Source: Gracilariopsis chorda (taxonomy: Eukaryota; Rhodophyta; Florideophyceae; Gracilariales; Gracilariaceae). Taken from it: a DNA stretch of 64,000 nt. The stretch covers positions 43,168 through 107,167 of the forward strand of contig NBIV01000295.1 of assembly GCA_003194525.1 (NCBI GenBank), in the 5' to 3' direction. The position numbers and the translations under genes were made by a program. This document shows positions 32,776 to 45,786 of this stretch, in pieces; position 1 is the first letter of the stretch; each line of letters starts with the position of its first letter. The notes beneath the pieces are model-generated. The model made no database searches. It was not told the origin of the DNA and saw only the letters and a list, made by a program, of their open reading frames with translations.

Positions 32776-35559
32776 CCTACACTCATGGTGAAGTTATCTA
32801 TTCTTGTTCAACTGAGCTGAATGCAATCAATATTCTCATTCCTGGCATACTTATCATCTGGTACTTTTTAGTCAACATAGAACAAAGTAAATCCATCAGT
32901 GAAATCTATTGGTTGTGTTCTTCAAATATGTATTTCCACATAAAACGGTAGCTCAATATAGAAGACGTACTGCATTTTCCCTGAAGCTCAAGCCTGCATT
33001 GACCTCAAACGTTTCACATATCCAATGATTTTTGGATGATAGGATTTCCCCACGTGAAATCGTTTTGTTAGCCATGGAATATGAGGCAGCTGTACATGTG
33101 TCATCGCAGTAAGCCACTCAATATCAAGAACAAGCAACGTGCATATTTTCCCAATTCGCATAGTAAGCTGTCCTAACTTTACTTTAGGCAGAAGTAATAT
33201 TGCAAACGTAATAAAGAACACATTGATTGTCCATTTTTCCAAACTGAGTCCAAAAGGAGAAGAAAATATTCGTTCCCTTTTCGAGGTTGTCTATGACAAT
33301 TTCATTCTTCTAATCTTTTTTTCACATTTTTTGCCTATTCGTTGCCATAAATGTCTTCACTAAAGTGCTGAACTGTGTTCTCAGGTGCAATGCATATTCA
33401 AGTGTCTGGGAATATCTAAGAATGTGTAAATAACAAATAAGATTCACATAATAACTCTGAAATATTTGTGAACGTACAACCCCTTCCAAACTTTTCCTTG
33501 CCTGGCTAATTTAAGTTTACACTAAATCTTGACAGATGAAAACGCTTCAAAATCGTTCCATGTTTCCCACGTCGGCAGCATATTATGCATCAGTACGATT
33601 ACCAGCGTCAGAACTATCTGGAAATCTCTTCACGGTGAGAGAGGTACCGGTTAGTAGTGGACGCATTAATTGTGGTAAGGTATACCGGGATGGTGTGGAG
33701 AGATCATTGGAGGTTTAGGTTGTGACAAGAACATGCCAGGTTCTGTGAGAAAGAGGACTTACATGGCAATATATTGCACCAATTTCATTTTTCAATAACG
33801 CAATGTGTTATGGTTTTGTTATAGATGTTTGTACAGTCTAACACAAAAGTACTTATGCGTTGTATTCAGGACTGATCTACAAGTCGTATGTTGTAAATGA
33901 TTGGTCATCCAAAAACTTAGTCAATTGTATATTTATGAGTCAAAATGCATCACAATTTCAGCACTAGACTTCTTTTCCGCACGATTATGACATAAGATAC
34001 TATTTAATAAGGGAACTATCTTTAAACTAAGTGCACGTGCTACAACTTGAAGATCCGAGCATGCTCAAAGTTCTTCATGTAAGCCCCAAACAAGGCTTGC
34101 TGCTGTATTCGTCGAAAGATGCTGAAGTGTCTTCTCCATTTCGAGCAGTTTAGTTAGAAGTCCGGCTTACAAACATTGAAGGGAGAGCCATAAGCCAAAC
34201 AGGTAATCTTGTCTATATATTGAACCAGTATTGAAAGCAGGAAGTTCCTCCAAAAACCAGTTGTTTCACGACTTTTGAAAGGTCTGGTACTACTGAAAGT
34301 TGTCCTTCTCTTCAATTTTCTACTCTTTTAATAACGTACATTGAGGTGAAAGTACGGCAAAGCTTAATGATGCAGAAGTTGAGACTACTTGAAATTATTC
34401 TTGATTTGGAGGCTTCCAGTATGGAAACTACGTATCCTGCTCTTCCAGTGTTAGGAACAGAAAAGAAATGGTTGAGGTGGATCGAAGTTGATGGTGATTA
34501 TCCACATTGACGTTTGCAGCATCCATCGGGGTTTATACAAGGTATATACTCTAGTTCTATCAGTGACACTAGTCGATGAGAAATCGTCCACGTTCAACGG
34601 CGGCATGTTTGGTCTTTTCGTTGGCCTCCGTATGTGGATGGTTTACTGCCCTCAGTGTCAGATGTACTTGTCTAACTTGGCGAATGCCACCAGTGCTAAT
34701 GAGCTGTTATATGACTTGTAATGCATCAGTGACAGGCAAAGTCTTGATGATCTGCCATGAAGTCAGAGTGCCCCTGATGACTTGGCACCATTCCGCAGAA
34801 ATCCATCATGACAATTTGGTCATTGCTGTACCATGTGAGGTGTCTGTCAACGCTGTAAGTAGCAGACAACGTATACTGCGGAGCCCGATTTTTCCACGTG
34901 GTCAGCCAGGACGCCTCTGATATGAGCATGATGACATTTCATATTGACAGTACGTCAGAAGAGTTGTCACCTCGGCTTCGAAGCTAGATAGACACGTCAA
35001 ATAGGTAACCGATCTTTTGAGGAGATCAATTAGAATAAACCTACATAACTAGACACGATAGAACTGATGCTAAAGCCAACTATACTCAAACAAAAGTAAA
35101 TAGTAACTAAATATAACATCAATCTCCCGTAACAGTAGCGTTGACCCGACTCGTAAGCAGTGAAGATACAGATTTCTTTACATCGGCACAAATGCAGACT
35201 TCCGGGGAGCAGGGAACAGGTCACTTTGAGATCCAGGTTCCAGAGTGAACGGGATTTGACTTACATCCTCCGAGCTGTTCACGATCTCACCAATTCTATC
35301 CGTAAACTTTCGTTCACTCCTGATATAACTTTATCGTCAGACGGTGTATTTGAAAAGATACATTTCAAGCGTATCGTCTAATATCTTCATATTTGCATCA
35401 TCATAGGTGAAGAAGAGTCGGTGCTGAAGTATTTCGTTCTCAACAGTGTAACACGGTCCACAATGTTGAGAGAATGAGAAGAATATATGGAATGTGTAGG
35501 ATAACAACCATTAGACAAGTGGAGTGGTGCAGTATACATGGGCCTGACCATGGAGAGGT
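32776..35559. other. AT-rich intergenic stretch without recognisable genes
   Basis: Only short frames occur on both strands. I see no similarity to the other families, except that the gag-like relic starts near 35560. Confidence 0.5.
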
Positions 35560-38450
35560 AGTCAGAATAATGTTGGACGAAATGTTCCACATTGCCAAAA
35601 TTGGTGCCGATGGAGGAGATGCCACGGGACCTGCCAATTGCAAAGGTACTGTGATCTCAAGTTTACAAGCGACGAACCAATTGGTCGCCAAGATATCCGA
35701 TTTGGCCTACCCATCGATGCCGCTGATTAGGAGCTTCTGCGGACGTACCAAGAGATTGTCCATTATTATGTAAAACGTATGCCATTAAAGACCAGATAAT
35801 GGATGCCTATCAGGACTTACTCAGTTGCCACCAGAGTTCCAACATGTCCAAGATGGATTACGCAGACCAACATTGGACTAGATCCCGCAGGTGTGAGAAT
35901 TTGTGTTCTAAAGTTCGGTTTAGGTGGCATTTTATTGCGGGTTACTCCCAGCGATACAGAATCGGTGTCCGAAACCACTATACTGCCCCCCGAACTTGAC
36001 GCTGCTTCAGTCAGTGACGTATGCCAACTGTTATGGAAAGACCTATAGGACGTCCCATCGGTCTGGTGATGCAGATATTAGGGGTTGTGCCAGATTCCAA
36101 ATTGGAGGAGCAAAGTACCACATCCTAGAGTCCCCATTGTAGTCGTACTCGACCTTTGGACATTCAGAAAGCGCAGATATTCTTGCAATGAACTTCTTCT
36201 CAGTTCTGTCAGGAGCACCATCGGCCTCGTCGTCAGGGACGAAAACGCCATCTCCCTCGGCGACGCCACGGTAATCTTCGGCTGCCCCCAAAAAACACGT
36301 CATACCGAAGTAATATGAGGGCTTTTGTATTTGCCTCTCAACTGCCTACCCATATGTCTGCATATAATACATGCTTGACCACATCTGCAAAGAAAATGTG
36401 GCACGCTGTAAAGAAAACAATCAGATGCGCCGAACCCAGGGGGATTACCATAGAAATGTTCCTCCGAAAACCCCTGAAACACCGGAGAGCCCCAAATATG
36501 TGACCTCCCTCTTTAAAACAGGGAAGCGACCTTCGATTAATATGTTCGAAGAGCCACGAGGTACCTTTCAGCTCCTGGACAGACAGTGCGACGTTTTGGC
36601 GCTAATGCCACAGTAAAATGACCACGGGGACGCATAGAGGCGTGTCGTTCCTTTCGAAGAATGGTGTTTGTGTCCTCAGGAAGGACTATTTTAATATACA
36701 AGGAACCTTGGGACTGCACTTGCATACCACAGGGAAATTTCCGGCCGTGTAGGACAGCGCCGTGAGCCCAAACTTTGTATATCCGAAAGGCTTACCATTG
36801 GTCTGGGAGAGGATGGTACAGGAAAAGAAATCGCCGACGGTAATAGACGCATCCCGTTGCCCAATGTAAATTCGCGGAGTACTTCCACTCTGTGTCCAAT
36901 TGGGTCACCTGAAGGTTAGGACCTGGTTTTTTTTTATGTCCGAGCCTGGGAGCAGAAAGGATCCTAGGGACAAGCTTCATTGATATATATGCAAAAGCAT
37001 TCTATCCCTCCCAAAAGAGGGTCACTTTCCATCGACAACCATCGTCCCCAATTTAATTTTTTGCTCACGTCCATGACCCGAAGCTGCCCCAGCTAAAGCC
37101 AAACTCGCAACAAGGACCGCTTGTAACAAAGTTAGACTGGCCAAGAAAACAGTCATACCACTTATGACCCAAGTGGCCGCTGCACAGGTATGTGAGTCCT
37201 CGTGCCTTGTTTTGATGCAAATCCATACCAAAATAGTAGACAAACACCTATACCTCATGGAAAATGGAGTCATGAACGTGGTACCCAATCGGCCATTTGC
37301 AGTTACCATGAGCAACATCCAAGAAAAGCCTACGAGGCCACCTAAGGACGCAGTGGTGGGAATATATATGCCCGCTCCTGTGTTCATTATGAAGATTGTC
37401 CCAGAAGAGTTGTCGTTCGGGGGTGACCCATTCGTCAGTTGAGAAAACGGCGTCTACCTTCGTAAGGACTTCAGCTCTATAGGGAACAAGTCATTGACCT
37501 TTTCAAGGTCTTCACGGCAACCTGGATTGGGCAATCGGGGTACATTAATGCCACAATGCGTCTAATTGATCTTAAGGGCAGGCTACGCCTCAACATCAGC
37601 ACCCGTCCTGGACAGGTCTGAAAGGACGCAAGGTAGTGGCGGTGGTAAAAATGAAGTCCGCAGGGGTGATCAAACGTGCTCCATCCAACGACGCGGAATG
37701 GATGACCCCATTCGTCCTTGTGTCCAAGAAGGACGGGACCGTACAGTTCTGTATTAATTACCACAAACTAAATGCGGTGACCAAGAAAGATACGTACCCT
37801 ATCCCCCATATGGAGGACAGCCTAGACTCCATCGGCGACGGACAGATTTTTACCACCTTGCACGTCAATGTTGCCATTGGCAAGTGCCCATTTACTACAA
37901 TGCTAAGCTAAGTCGTTGACTACCTTCACGACCCATGAGAGACTGCTCCGCTGCCATTTGGTCTCATGAATTCGCCAGCTACTTTTCAACAGGCCATGGG
38001 TATCATTCTGTCAAGGGTCACATAGACGTTCGAGCATCTATTTAGATGATGTAGTCATCATTTCCAGGTCCATTCGGAAACATTTCAAACATGTGACGTC
38101 AGTTCTTAGTTTAGTCCAACAGGCGGGCGTCACGTTGAAACGGAAGAATAGTCTCTTCTTTCAGCCCTCCCTGTCATATCTTGGCCATGTGGTCCTGCCA
38201 GGAAAACTCTAATTGGCTAAGACGACGACTAAGAGCATACGCGAAGCGCGACCACCGAGGACTAAAATGGAATTGCGCTCCTTATTCGGACTGTGTAATG
38301 TTTACCGTAGGTTTGTCCCTGGGTTTGCAAAAACAGCAGCCCCTCTTAACGACATGCTGAAGAAAAGAACCCCATCGAAGTTTGATAACCCAACGGATGG
38401 CAGTATAATGCCTACCAAAAACTCAAAGAGCAATTGGTTAAAGACTATCC
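35560..38450 (+). pseudogene. Ty3/gypsy relic D (gag, protease, RT), related to element C
   Basis: Pieces in several frames line up in order with element C. Gag: QLVAKISDLAYPSM, ELLRTYQEIVHYYVK, IMDAYQDLLSCHQSSNMSK and RWHFIAGYSQ (35640-35950). Protease end: ERILGTSFIDIYAKAFYPSQ (36955-37015). Linker: YLMENGVMNVVPNRPFAVTM (37250-37310). RT: TPFVLVSKKDGTVQFCINYH and YPIPHMEDSLDSIGD (37710-37840), with MPFGLMN-like and YLDDVVI-like pieces to 38070. Connection: FGLCNVYRRFVPGFAKTAAP (38290-38340). Frameshifts and stops are numerous. No C-type LTR is seen on either side, so the 5' end is unmapped and the 3' end is cut by copia sequence at about 38450. Confidence 0.85.
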
Positions 38451-39697
38451 GACTGGGGCTGGCAAAAGCGGCTGTACAAGGTTTAATAATGGCAACCCTG
38501 GATATAGGTAACGCTTACTTATACGGAGACCTGGAGGAGCCATTAATACTGGAACTCCCTATGAATGCGTCGGGCTCGTCATATAAACATGGAAAGGTCT
38601 TCCTACTACTGAAGTCGATGTATGGTTCGAAACAAGCCGGACACATCTGGGCATCACTATTTTAGTCAGAGCTGCTAAAGCAAAAAATTAGGCAGTCGCG
38701 AACTGATAGCCAACTGTAAATCTACAATTCGAGTATTGGGTTTACTATACTCGTAGTTGTAGTCGACGACTCACTAATATTGTCAGACTCAAGATCTCTC
38801 GTTGAAGAATTTAAGAAAGAGATGAAGAAACTCTTTCAAGTGAAGTTTTTTGGTGAAGCAAAGTCTTTCATTGGGATTGAAATCGACAGACACAGCAAGG
38901 ACGTTCGGGCATCACAAGAAAGATTCATCGTGAAGACGTTAGATAAGTACGGATTATTGACATCGAATCCTGCGCAAACTCCGTTGCCTACCCCTTGCGA
39001 TCTGACGGATGTAAAGGAAGATGAAGAAGGTCTGTCCACTTTGCTTCACGTTCGATACTGGAAACCGGTAGGACATTTCATGTATTTGGCTGTCACGTCA
39101 GGGCCCAAAATCATGTTTGCAGCTTCAATGCTAGCAAGGCAAGTGCATGCCCCTGGAAAGAGAAATGCTGGACTTGCGAGAAGGGTGTTAAGGTACCTGA
39201 AAGGGACGAAGGAATATTGCCTCTACTTATCATCAAGCGCCAACAAAAGCATCTTGGGATGCACACTGGGCTGGTTGCAAAGACACCAGAACGTCTACAA
39301 CTGGATTCATGTAGATTTACACGAAGGAACCATTATTTGGAATACAAGGATGCAGAGGATAATTGCGGTATCGTCTGGAGAGGCTGAATATGTCGCACTG
39401 CCGTACTGCGGAAAATCCATGACATGGCTAAGGAGATTGTTTTGGCAAATGCTGAAAGAAACCATCGTTGAAGATGAACCAGAAAACATGTATCTCATAC
39501 CAGTATTCAGTGATAGATACACTTCGTTATCAATCGTCCAAAATGCCCGGACGTCTGAGGGCAACAAAAATATTGCTCTGAAGCTCCACCATGTTAAAGT
39601 ATTGGTGACAAATGAAATGGCTTGCATGGAACAAGTGCCAGCTGAAATGCAGCCTGCGGACGTGTTTAATAAGTCATTAAGACAAGATTATCTGTAA
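38451..39697 (+). pseudogene. Ty1/copia RT-RNase H remnant
   Basis: The frame shows copia-type reverse transcriptase (ATLDIGNAYLYGDLEEPL, SMYGSKQAGHIWASL, then VVVDDSLILSDS as the catalytic box) and RNase H (LRYLKGTKEYCLYLSSS, IIAVSSGEAEYVALPYCGKS, KLHHVKVL, QPADVFNKSLRQDYL). In-frame stops are at 38663-38665 (TAG) and near 38717 (TAA); the 305 codons from 38780 to 39697 are intact. Gag, protease, integrase and the first RT third are missing, replaced by gypsy D sequence. The natural C-terminal end at 39697 is followed by a possible LTR start near 40005. Confidence 0.9.
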
Positions 39698-41999
39698 ACA
39701 TTGAATTAGATGTGTGGATGTGTGCAGTACATCATGAATCCTACTTTCTTCAGGTAATTTTTCTAACACTTGTGTTTTTCTATTTATGACTTTGTTTTTT
39801 TCTTTTTAGTTTTTGTAAGAGAAATAATAACCCGTTGGTACGTTATACGGATCTGGGCAGTATGGAGATTGCTATACCTTTTATTTTCGGTGCAGATTTT
39901 TCCTGCAAGGTTTTGCTGCGCAGAAACGTTTTTAAGGGTGCCACCCTTAGTCAATTTGTCGAGATAAACACTAGGAGTACGCAATCATGATACTTTTTTC
40001 ATAATTGTGAGGGACGGTGTGAATGGCTGTGCCAGCCATTCAGTGAAACGTGTAGGTGTACCCGTTTCACTGAACCTGACAGTCAGATTATCAATAAAGC
40101 ACCGCTAGTGGCTTTGACTGACTTTTTGTGTCGGTCAAACCGCGAGCCACCACCCCATGTTTTCAACGCACACCCTTGGGCCCCCAAGTTCGTCTCCAAT
40201 TTGTATTGCTTTATCCATTCCTTCGGTACGGATGCCCTCAAAACATGGCCAAAATCTCGAACCAATCGAGGATTACCCTCACTTGAAATTCTTACAGGAC
40301 CACCGCTCAAGGCGGGCTTCGATACAAGACACACTGGGTTCTGCACTAGTGAGTTAATCCCCCACACCAGTGTGCAACTACCGCCCAGCGCGGAAACCAT
40401 ACCACTCCCTGCGGTAAAACGGACCAATAGTGGAGAAGGAGTAGAAGATGAAATAGAAGAAGAAGAATTAAATATTAATCATATGAGTTTTGGTGTTCAC
40501 CGTTTTGGTCATCCACGCTTCTGGTATCCCGATATCTTCGGTTTATTGCATTTATAAGATTGTTGCGCACTCGTACGACCGTTCTACGGCATGCTCTGAG
40601 TCCGTTTGGTAACAGCTGGTCGTCTTTGACGACGACAGTTGAAGCTTTGCAGTACCTATTTCGCTTTGGGTATAACTTTCGCCAAATCTGCCGGACGGCC
40701 CTTCCGTTTGATCTCACCGTACTGAACCAGTTCCATGGATGCTACTGAACAACTCCATGAGGTTGGTTTTTATCCTAGGAAGATCTACGTTCAAGGCCTG
40801 AGACCATCTCGGTTGGTCAATTAAATTCGACCTGTTTCAGCTCCAAACTGAAACAATCAGATTTAACTCTCCTCCTGTCGTACGAACCTCGACCTTTTGG
40901 TGTCAATAGGAGGACTGGGAGGAGGGCATGGCGGACACCAAGAGGACTGGCTGGTGGGCTTTGCCAAAGTGGACGTCGAGGGTCATGATTGAGCAGCAGA
41001 GCCATATTTGACGCTTCCCTCTACAAATAAAGCGAAGCCACTGCCACGGCCGCTGTCGGCTCGCGGAGAGCTCGCACAAATCATCGTGGGCAAGTAGCCT
41101 TTTTTAATGGCTATAAAGGATGGCAACGTGGGTTTTCATTGCAATAGTGGGCTTCTTTGTCAACATTCTTCGTTGCGAGAGCGATATATTGAGTATTCAC
41201 CCCTATTCCCATACTTTGTCTAAATCTTCTGAAACTAACATCCTGAAATCGCCATTCTTGACATCAAGGATAATTAATCGTTGACTTCGAAGCATCACTG
41301 TTCCTTGCAGTCGTTTCAGAGTACATTTCCGAGTACTTGCAGATCTTCTTCTTGTAATCATACCCACGAACGTGGTACTTGATGCCGTGGCGCCATTTCT
41401 TTGTGAAAAATCTGCAAATGGTAGCTCTGATGAGAGTGTAGTAGCTTCAAGGCTTCTTTGCTGCGATGAACTTTGAGATCGAGAGGAAATCGACACTTTG
41501 TATTTCCCAGCGCTGTTCTATTTTTGGGGCAGCTTTGATTCCCGTTAACGACTTGTTAAATCCGAATTCGTTGCGAATAAATTCAGAACGAGTTACACTG
41601 GGAGGGTCTGAGAGATCATAGTTTCACAAACATGCAGCGAATCAGAGTGGCTACAAAAGTTCATCATGCTGCCTGAAAGTGTGGAAACTGTGACCCCAAG
41701 CACATTCTCGCCACACATCCGCAAGTGCTGTGTGGTGCAATGGGAAGCAAGATTAGAGTAAGGAAACAAGCACTCCTTCTCTCTTTGCGTATAAATGATC
41801 ATCGACTAACTCTAATGTTGTTAATTCTTCTATTCTCAAAGCACACATGGATTCAGACGTAGAGCTTATTGTCATCCTTGCCGTCGCAATAACCAACATT
41901 CTCTTTGTACTACACGAACCTCGACCGTCGCACAACAAGTCGTGCCAAATAATAAAGTACAACATACATGGCATACAACACCCCCTTTTTCATGAAACG
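39698..41999. other. Intergenic stretch, possible copia 3' LTR, no confident gene
   Basis: TGTGAGGGACGG at about 40006 could open a copia LTR, followed by two hairpins and an AATAAA at 40092-40098. A 149-codon frame at 40108-40557 and a minus-strand frame at 41203-41496 (Ser/Thr-rich) show no domain. I cannot define an LTR end or a partner copy. Confidence 0.4.
40021..40072. repeat. Two adjacent perfect hairpins
   Basis: Stem 1 pairs 40021-40029 with 40033-40041 (GAATGGCTG / CAGCCATTC, 3-base loop). Stem 2 pairs 40041-40050 with 40063-40072 (CAGTGAAACG / CGTTTCACTG, 12-base loop). They lie just inside the possible copia LTR start. Confidence 0.85.
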
Positions 42000-42990
42000 T
42001 CATGGCAATCTCTTCCGAAAACGATGATGACTTTCAGTTCATTGTGGCGCTATCGGTGCCTCGCTTCTTATTCTTTGGTGAACTTTTTCCATGTTTTGAC
42101 AAACGAAGATGAGAAGTGCACAAGGGTTTTTCATTGCACCATACTACTTCTTGCCGTTGTCAAAAGCCTCTTCTAAGTTCAGAGGATTCATTGGGGCTTG
42201 AAATCTCGTACATACGAACGAAAGATGTGATTTACTAAGTGTGCAGAGCTTTTGGAATCACGCCGAGTTCAATATCGGAAGGGTTAGATTATTTGTTGAA
42301 GATTCTGTGGGATGTGATGAGAGACCCAAGCTACGAGGCGTTTCGAATCGTATGGCCAACTGTCGCCAAAATGGAAGAATCAATATAGCTGTTGCAGAAG
42401 TATCGACAGTATGGGTATGCACTGCGGGGAGTGTTCGGTGTGACAGACGGAGCGCGCTTCAAATGTGTTAGTTTCGACGATATGGTTTTACAAATTGCGT
42501 ATTTTTCAAGCTTTCACGCTGCAGATGAGGTAACAAACCTTCTTGTCGGGATCTTCAAGGGCGAGATAATCCACGCTGCGTTAAACTTTTTGGGAAGTTG
42601 GCAGGATAGTAACCTCGCCTATGTTTCAGGGCTGTATTGGGACTCTCTAAAAGACGATACGATCACACCTCCAGGTTATGCTATTCTGGGTGATAGCCCC
42701 TTTGTTAACAATACAAGGGTGACAAATGAAAAGGTTTTGCGAGCACGAAAGGTCAATGAGATGAAGACTATTCCAAAGTCTGACGAATGCGCTGCAATCG
42801 AGTTATTTCTCCAAAGGTTATGTCCGAGCGAGTAGCAGAGTGCAGAGTGGGGAGTTCGGGGGTTGCGTGCACCGTTTCGGCACCTGATTACAACACTTCC
42901 ACCCAACTTACGTAAACGAGGCAGACTGCTCAGCCTGGCCTGTCACCTTTCTAACTATCGCACAAGAAAGGTTGCATTCAATCATAAAAG
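42000..42990 (+). pseudogene. Harbinger-type DDE transposase, copy 2, four in-frame stops
   Basis: A single frame aligns with the transposase at 7723-8913 over its length: FQFIVALSVPRFLFFGELFP, QKPLLSSEDSLGLEISY, FGITPSSISEGLDYLL, VFGVTDGARF, FLGSWQDSNL, GYAILGDSPFVNN, QSAEWGVRGLRAPF and SNYRTRK. Stops are TGA at 42110, TAA at 42236, TAG at 42386 and TAG at 42833; no frameshift is needed. Its SANT-like partner is at 44303-44619 on the opposite strand, convergent as in copy 1. Terminal inverted repeats were not found. Confidence 0.85.
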
Positions 42991-43432
42991 GACTGTGCAC
43001 GGCTCTTTCTGATACAGTACAACGTAAAAGACCGGCAAACTGATACTGTAAACATCCACCGCGCTGTTAATGATAACCCATACTCTCCCCTTCATGAAGA
43101 TTGGCTTACGGCCATGGTATGGGTGCGTGCAGTGGAAAATGAAACCATTGCGGTGGGTCGAGGCATAATTCAAGCTGGTTTAGGCGGAGCGTACGGTAGA
43201 ATAACCAGGAAGAGAAGCAGAAAAGGTTGGCAGTTGGGTAATGTGGCCACAATGGAGGCGGTGGAGGGCTGCAGACGCGAAGAGGAAGTCCAGTTGGGGG
43301 TGTCTGCCATACCCAAAGTCATATTTATGAGCTGAGTATCATAACAACTGCCCTTGCAGCGCTTACTATGTTGGGGAAAACGAAGGAAGAGCAATAATCT
43401 CTCATCTTTCTGAAGCCTCTCTCTTTGATGAT

Positions 43433-44062
43433 TCACCCTTTCCAAAAACGAATTGCGCAACAGACAGACACGAATGCAAGGTAATCTGGCAAGAGCTGCA
43501 GGCCAGCCCTTGAAATAACTCTAATGGTGTCCAACAAGACGTATATATGTTTAGAGTGGGCGTGCTGCACGAGTTGCAAATCATGCCGAACTCCAGAAAA
43601 CTTGGACTGTGCTGGATAGGCGAACAACAACGGCGAAGCAGTAGAGGCGTTATATTTGTAGAGATATGAAAGAGGCTGCGAAAGCTTCAGGCGAGATTGC
43701 AGGCGAAATAGCACAGTTCTGTAGGGAGCCATTCTGGTTGACTTTGTGAGTACCAGCATGGAGTTGTGGTTGTCGGGGGTGAGAAATCGCGTGGAATGGG
43801 GGTTGAAAGGAAAGGTTTGCGCGACGACGTGAATAACCAAGGAGGCGTTTGCAGTGAAGATAATCTCGTGTTCTTGCGCTTTGAAGAAGCGCAACACGGT
43901 TTTCTTGGCAGTATGAAAGGCGGTGCTGGCGGCTGAAGACAGCAGTGAGGCCGAATGCGGGTTTGCGTACAAGTTGGAGGAAATATTTGATATGTGCTGC
44001 TCAAGGGGCGTCGTCCTGACCATCAGAAGTGTCACATTTTCGCCAGTGAGCAGTTCATACAA
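43433..44062 (-). pseudogene. Molybdenum-cofactor-sulfurase-like / class V aminotransferase gene fragment
   Basis: About 200 codons match the N-terminal PLP-dependent domain of MoCo sulfurases: TTPLEQHISNISSNLYANPH, VLRFFKAQEHEIIFTANAS, FLTPDNHNSMLVL, LFAYPAQSKFSGVRHDLQL and VLLDTIRV. In the family this domain moves sulfur from cysteine to the cofactor. Both ends are damaged: the expected YLDHAGTT start is broken by a frameshift near 44020, and the region after LPDYLAFVSV loses the PLP-lysine segment (normally SFYKIFG-like). There is no proper start codon. It lies between the two ORFs of Harbinger copy 2, where copy 1 has only 136 bases, which suggests capture by the transposon; insertion of the element around an old pseudogene is the alternative. 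Confidence 0.75.
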
Positions 44063-44302
44063 AGGTTGTTACATGTTTTGTTGAATTCGTCTTATTGCAG
44101 CCTCAGCAGCATCGGTTAAATTGTCTTCTGGGACCAAAGAATTTCCACTCTTCACAGTGCTCTCGCCAAGAATGCACATAGAATATGATATTTCCTGAAG
44201 GGTTTCGTTCATTTCAATGCGCTGTCATTTTTGAAAAGACTCTTAGCATATATGTTGAATCAAATTTTGGTCGTTGGTACGTCTGTCGTTGAAAGTCTCT
44301 GT

Positions 44303-44619
44303 CTAAACTTCTAATTCACGTTCGGTACTCTGATTTATTTTCTTCTGCAGGTTGCTATTGTAAATCGTAGCATGCATCTTCTCAAGAATTGCATTTTGAA
44401 TTCGTTTGGATCTACGCACTGATAAAGGGCATGCTAGATCGCCACTACGTTTTGGTGTGTAAATTAACTTATCATACTTCTTCCTCACACTTAAAACAGT
44501 ACTACAAGGTTTTTCATTCCACTTGGCGTATTCATCATATGCTACTTTCACATTGGTGTATCCGTTCTGACCAATTGGTTCCAACTTTTCTACCATATCC
44601 AGCAGTTTTTGTTCCTGTT
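44303..44619 (-). pseudogene. SANT/Myb-like ORF of Harbinger copy 2, fragment
   Basis: The sequence EQEQKLLDMVEKLEPIGQN, YDEYAKWNEKP, KKYDKLIYTPKRSGDLACP and SVRRSKRIQNAILEKM matches the DNA-binding domain of the protein at 6738-7586. The frame is stopped by TAA just upstream (about 44625) and the N-terminal leader and C-terminal tail are missing. Confidence 0.8.
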
Positions 44620-45080
44620 CAACGCTTTAGTTCTGTGCTCTATATTCTATTCGAACACCTGACTCTTCTGCGTCGTTACACAAATCTTTGTCTTGGCCTG
44701 TGTGGTTGGAATCGGGGGAGTGACGTTTTCGAGATGGTGCAGATGCCACGAGATTTGCAATTGCAATAGGAGAGCGTTGCATATTTTATTTAATGCGAAT
44801 GTATTGTTCGAAAGACCTCGGTGTTATGTAGAATTTCATTCTCGAAAAACCGAAGCAGTTGAGTATCCAAGCAGAAAGGTGGCCGAAACGTTGCAGCTGT
44901 TCGTGTGATGAATACAGACAAGTGCGCATGAAAAGAAACCTTGCACCTATGTACGTGTAACTTTTAAGCTGTGTAATAAAAGCATGCCTACCGTGTGAGT
45001 AAATATGTCAATTCGTTCGATTTGGCGACAAAATTTTCATATTCGCAAGTGTACTCTGTCGGTTATCGCCAAAATCAGGA

Positions 45081-45142
45081 GTCATATCGCTATGTCAATA
45101 TGTTTATGGCACTGGATATGGCGACACACATAGCGATTTGAC
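45081..45142. repeat. Short inverted repeat, possible element end
   Basis: GTCATATCGCTATG at 45081-45094 pairs with CATAGCGATTTGAC at 45129-45142, 13 of 14 positions, around a 34-base loop. Confidence 0.7.
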
Positions 45143-45320
45143 CATCGAAAGCCAAATATTCGGACCAAGCGCTCCCTTCCACTTGGCATTTCGTCATCGA
45201 AATCAAGCCAAAACCCACAAACACCATATGCACCAACCCAACTTTCCCGTGCCACTATCCCAGCCACAAAGCCATTGGCAACCACCCGTAACTGTCTTGA
45301 AGAACCGCGAAACTGCCGCC

Positions 45321-45497
45321 ATGTCAAAAAAGGGCACCAACTTCAGCCCTGACGAATATCTAGCTTTTTAAAGCGCCTGGCTTGCGTGCTCTTGCAACTC
45401 TATTACCCAGAACGCCGATACGTTTTGGGCAAGCGTTGAACGGCAGTTATGTTGCCAGTCTGAATTCAGCACGCTTGACGTCTTTGTAACACATTGA
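45321..45497 (+). pseudogene. Second type of SANT-like domain fragment, one in-frame stop
   Basis: ATG at 45321 opens KGTNFSPDEYLAF, TAA at 45369-45371 interrupts, and the frame continues with SAWLACSCNSITQNADTFWA and ends at TGA 45495-45497. The pattern F..dE...L..AW...S...ItQ....FW resembles the SANT-like ORF of other Harbinger lineages. An inverted repeat (45081-45094 with 45129-45142) lies 180 bases upstream. Evidence is limited to this short stretch. Confidence 0.5.
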
Positions 45498-45786
45498 TTT
45501 GCAATTGCCTAGGCGCAAACGAGAAGAGCTGGTAAAGATTCTTCCTCTCTGTCCTGTACTTTGCGAAAAGCTATCACTTCCAAGGTGGAAGACGAGGGGG
45601 AGGGAGTGTCGGGCATGGTGCGTAACGCTTGGGGGGACGGGATCGGGTGTTTGGCGGTTGGTACGAAAGATTTGAGTTGTAGGGTTCTTTTATCGCCAAT
45701 ATCCAATGTACGGCTTACACGTCGCGCAGAGTCAATGTTTAACCTTTAAACAGTAGGCCTGGACGCCTTTTCAATCCGAGCATATT

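Noticed and set aside
40108-40557. 149-codon ORF after the copia remnant
   Set aside because: No domain, overlapping minus-strand frame, and probably LTR or flank sequence.
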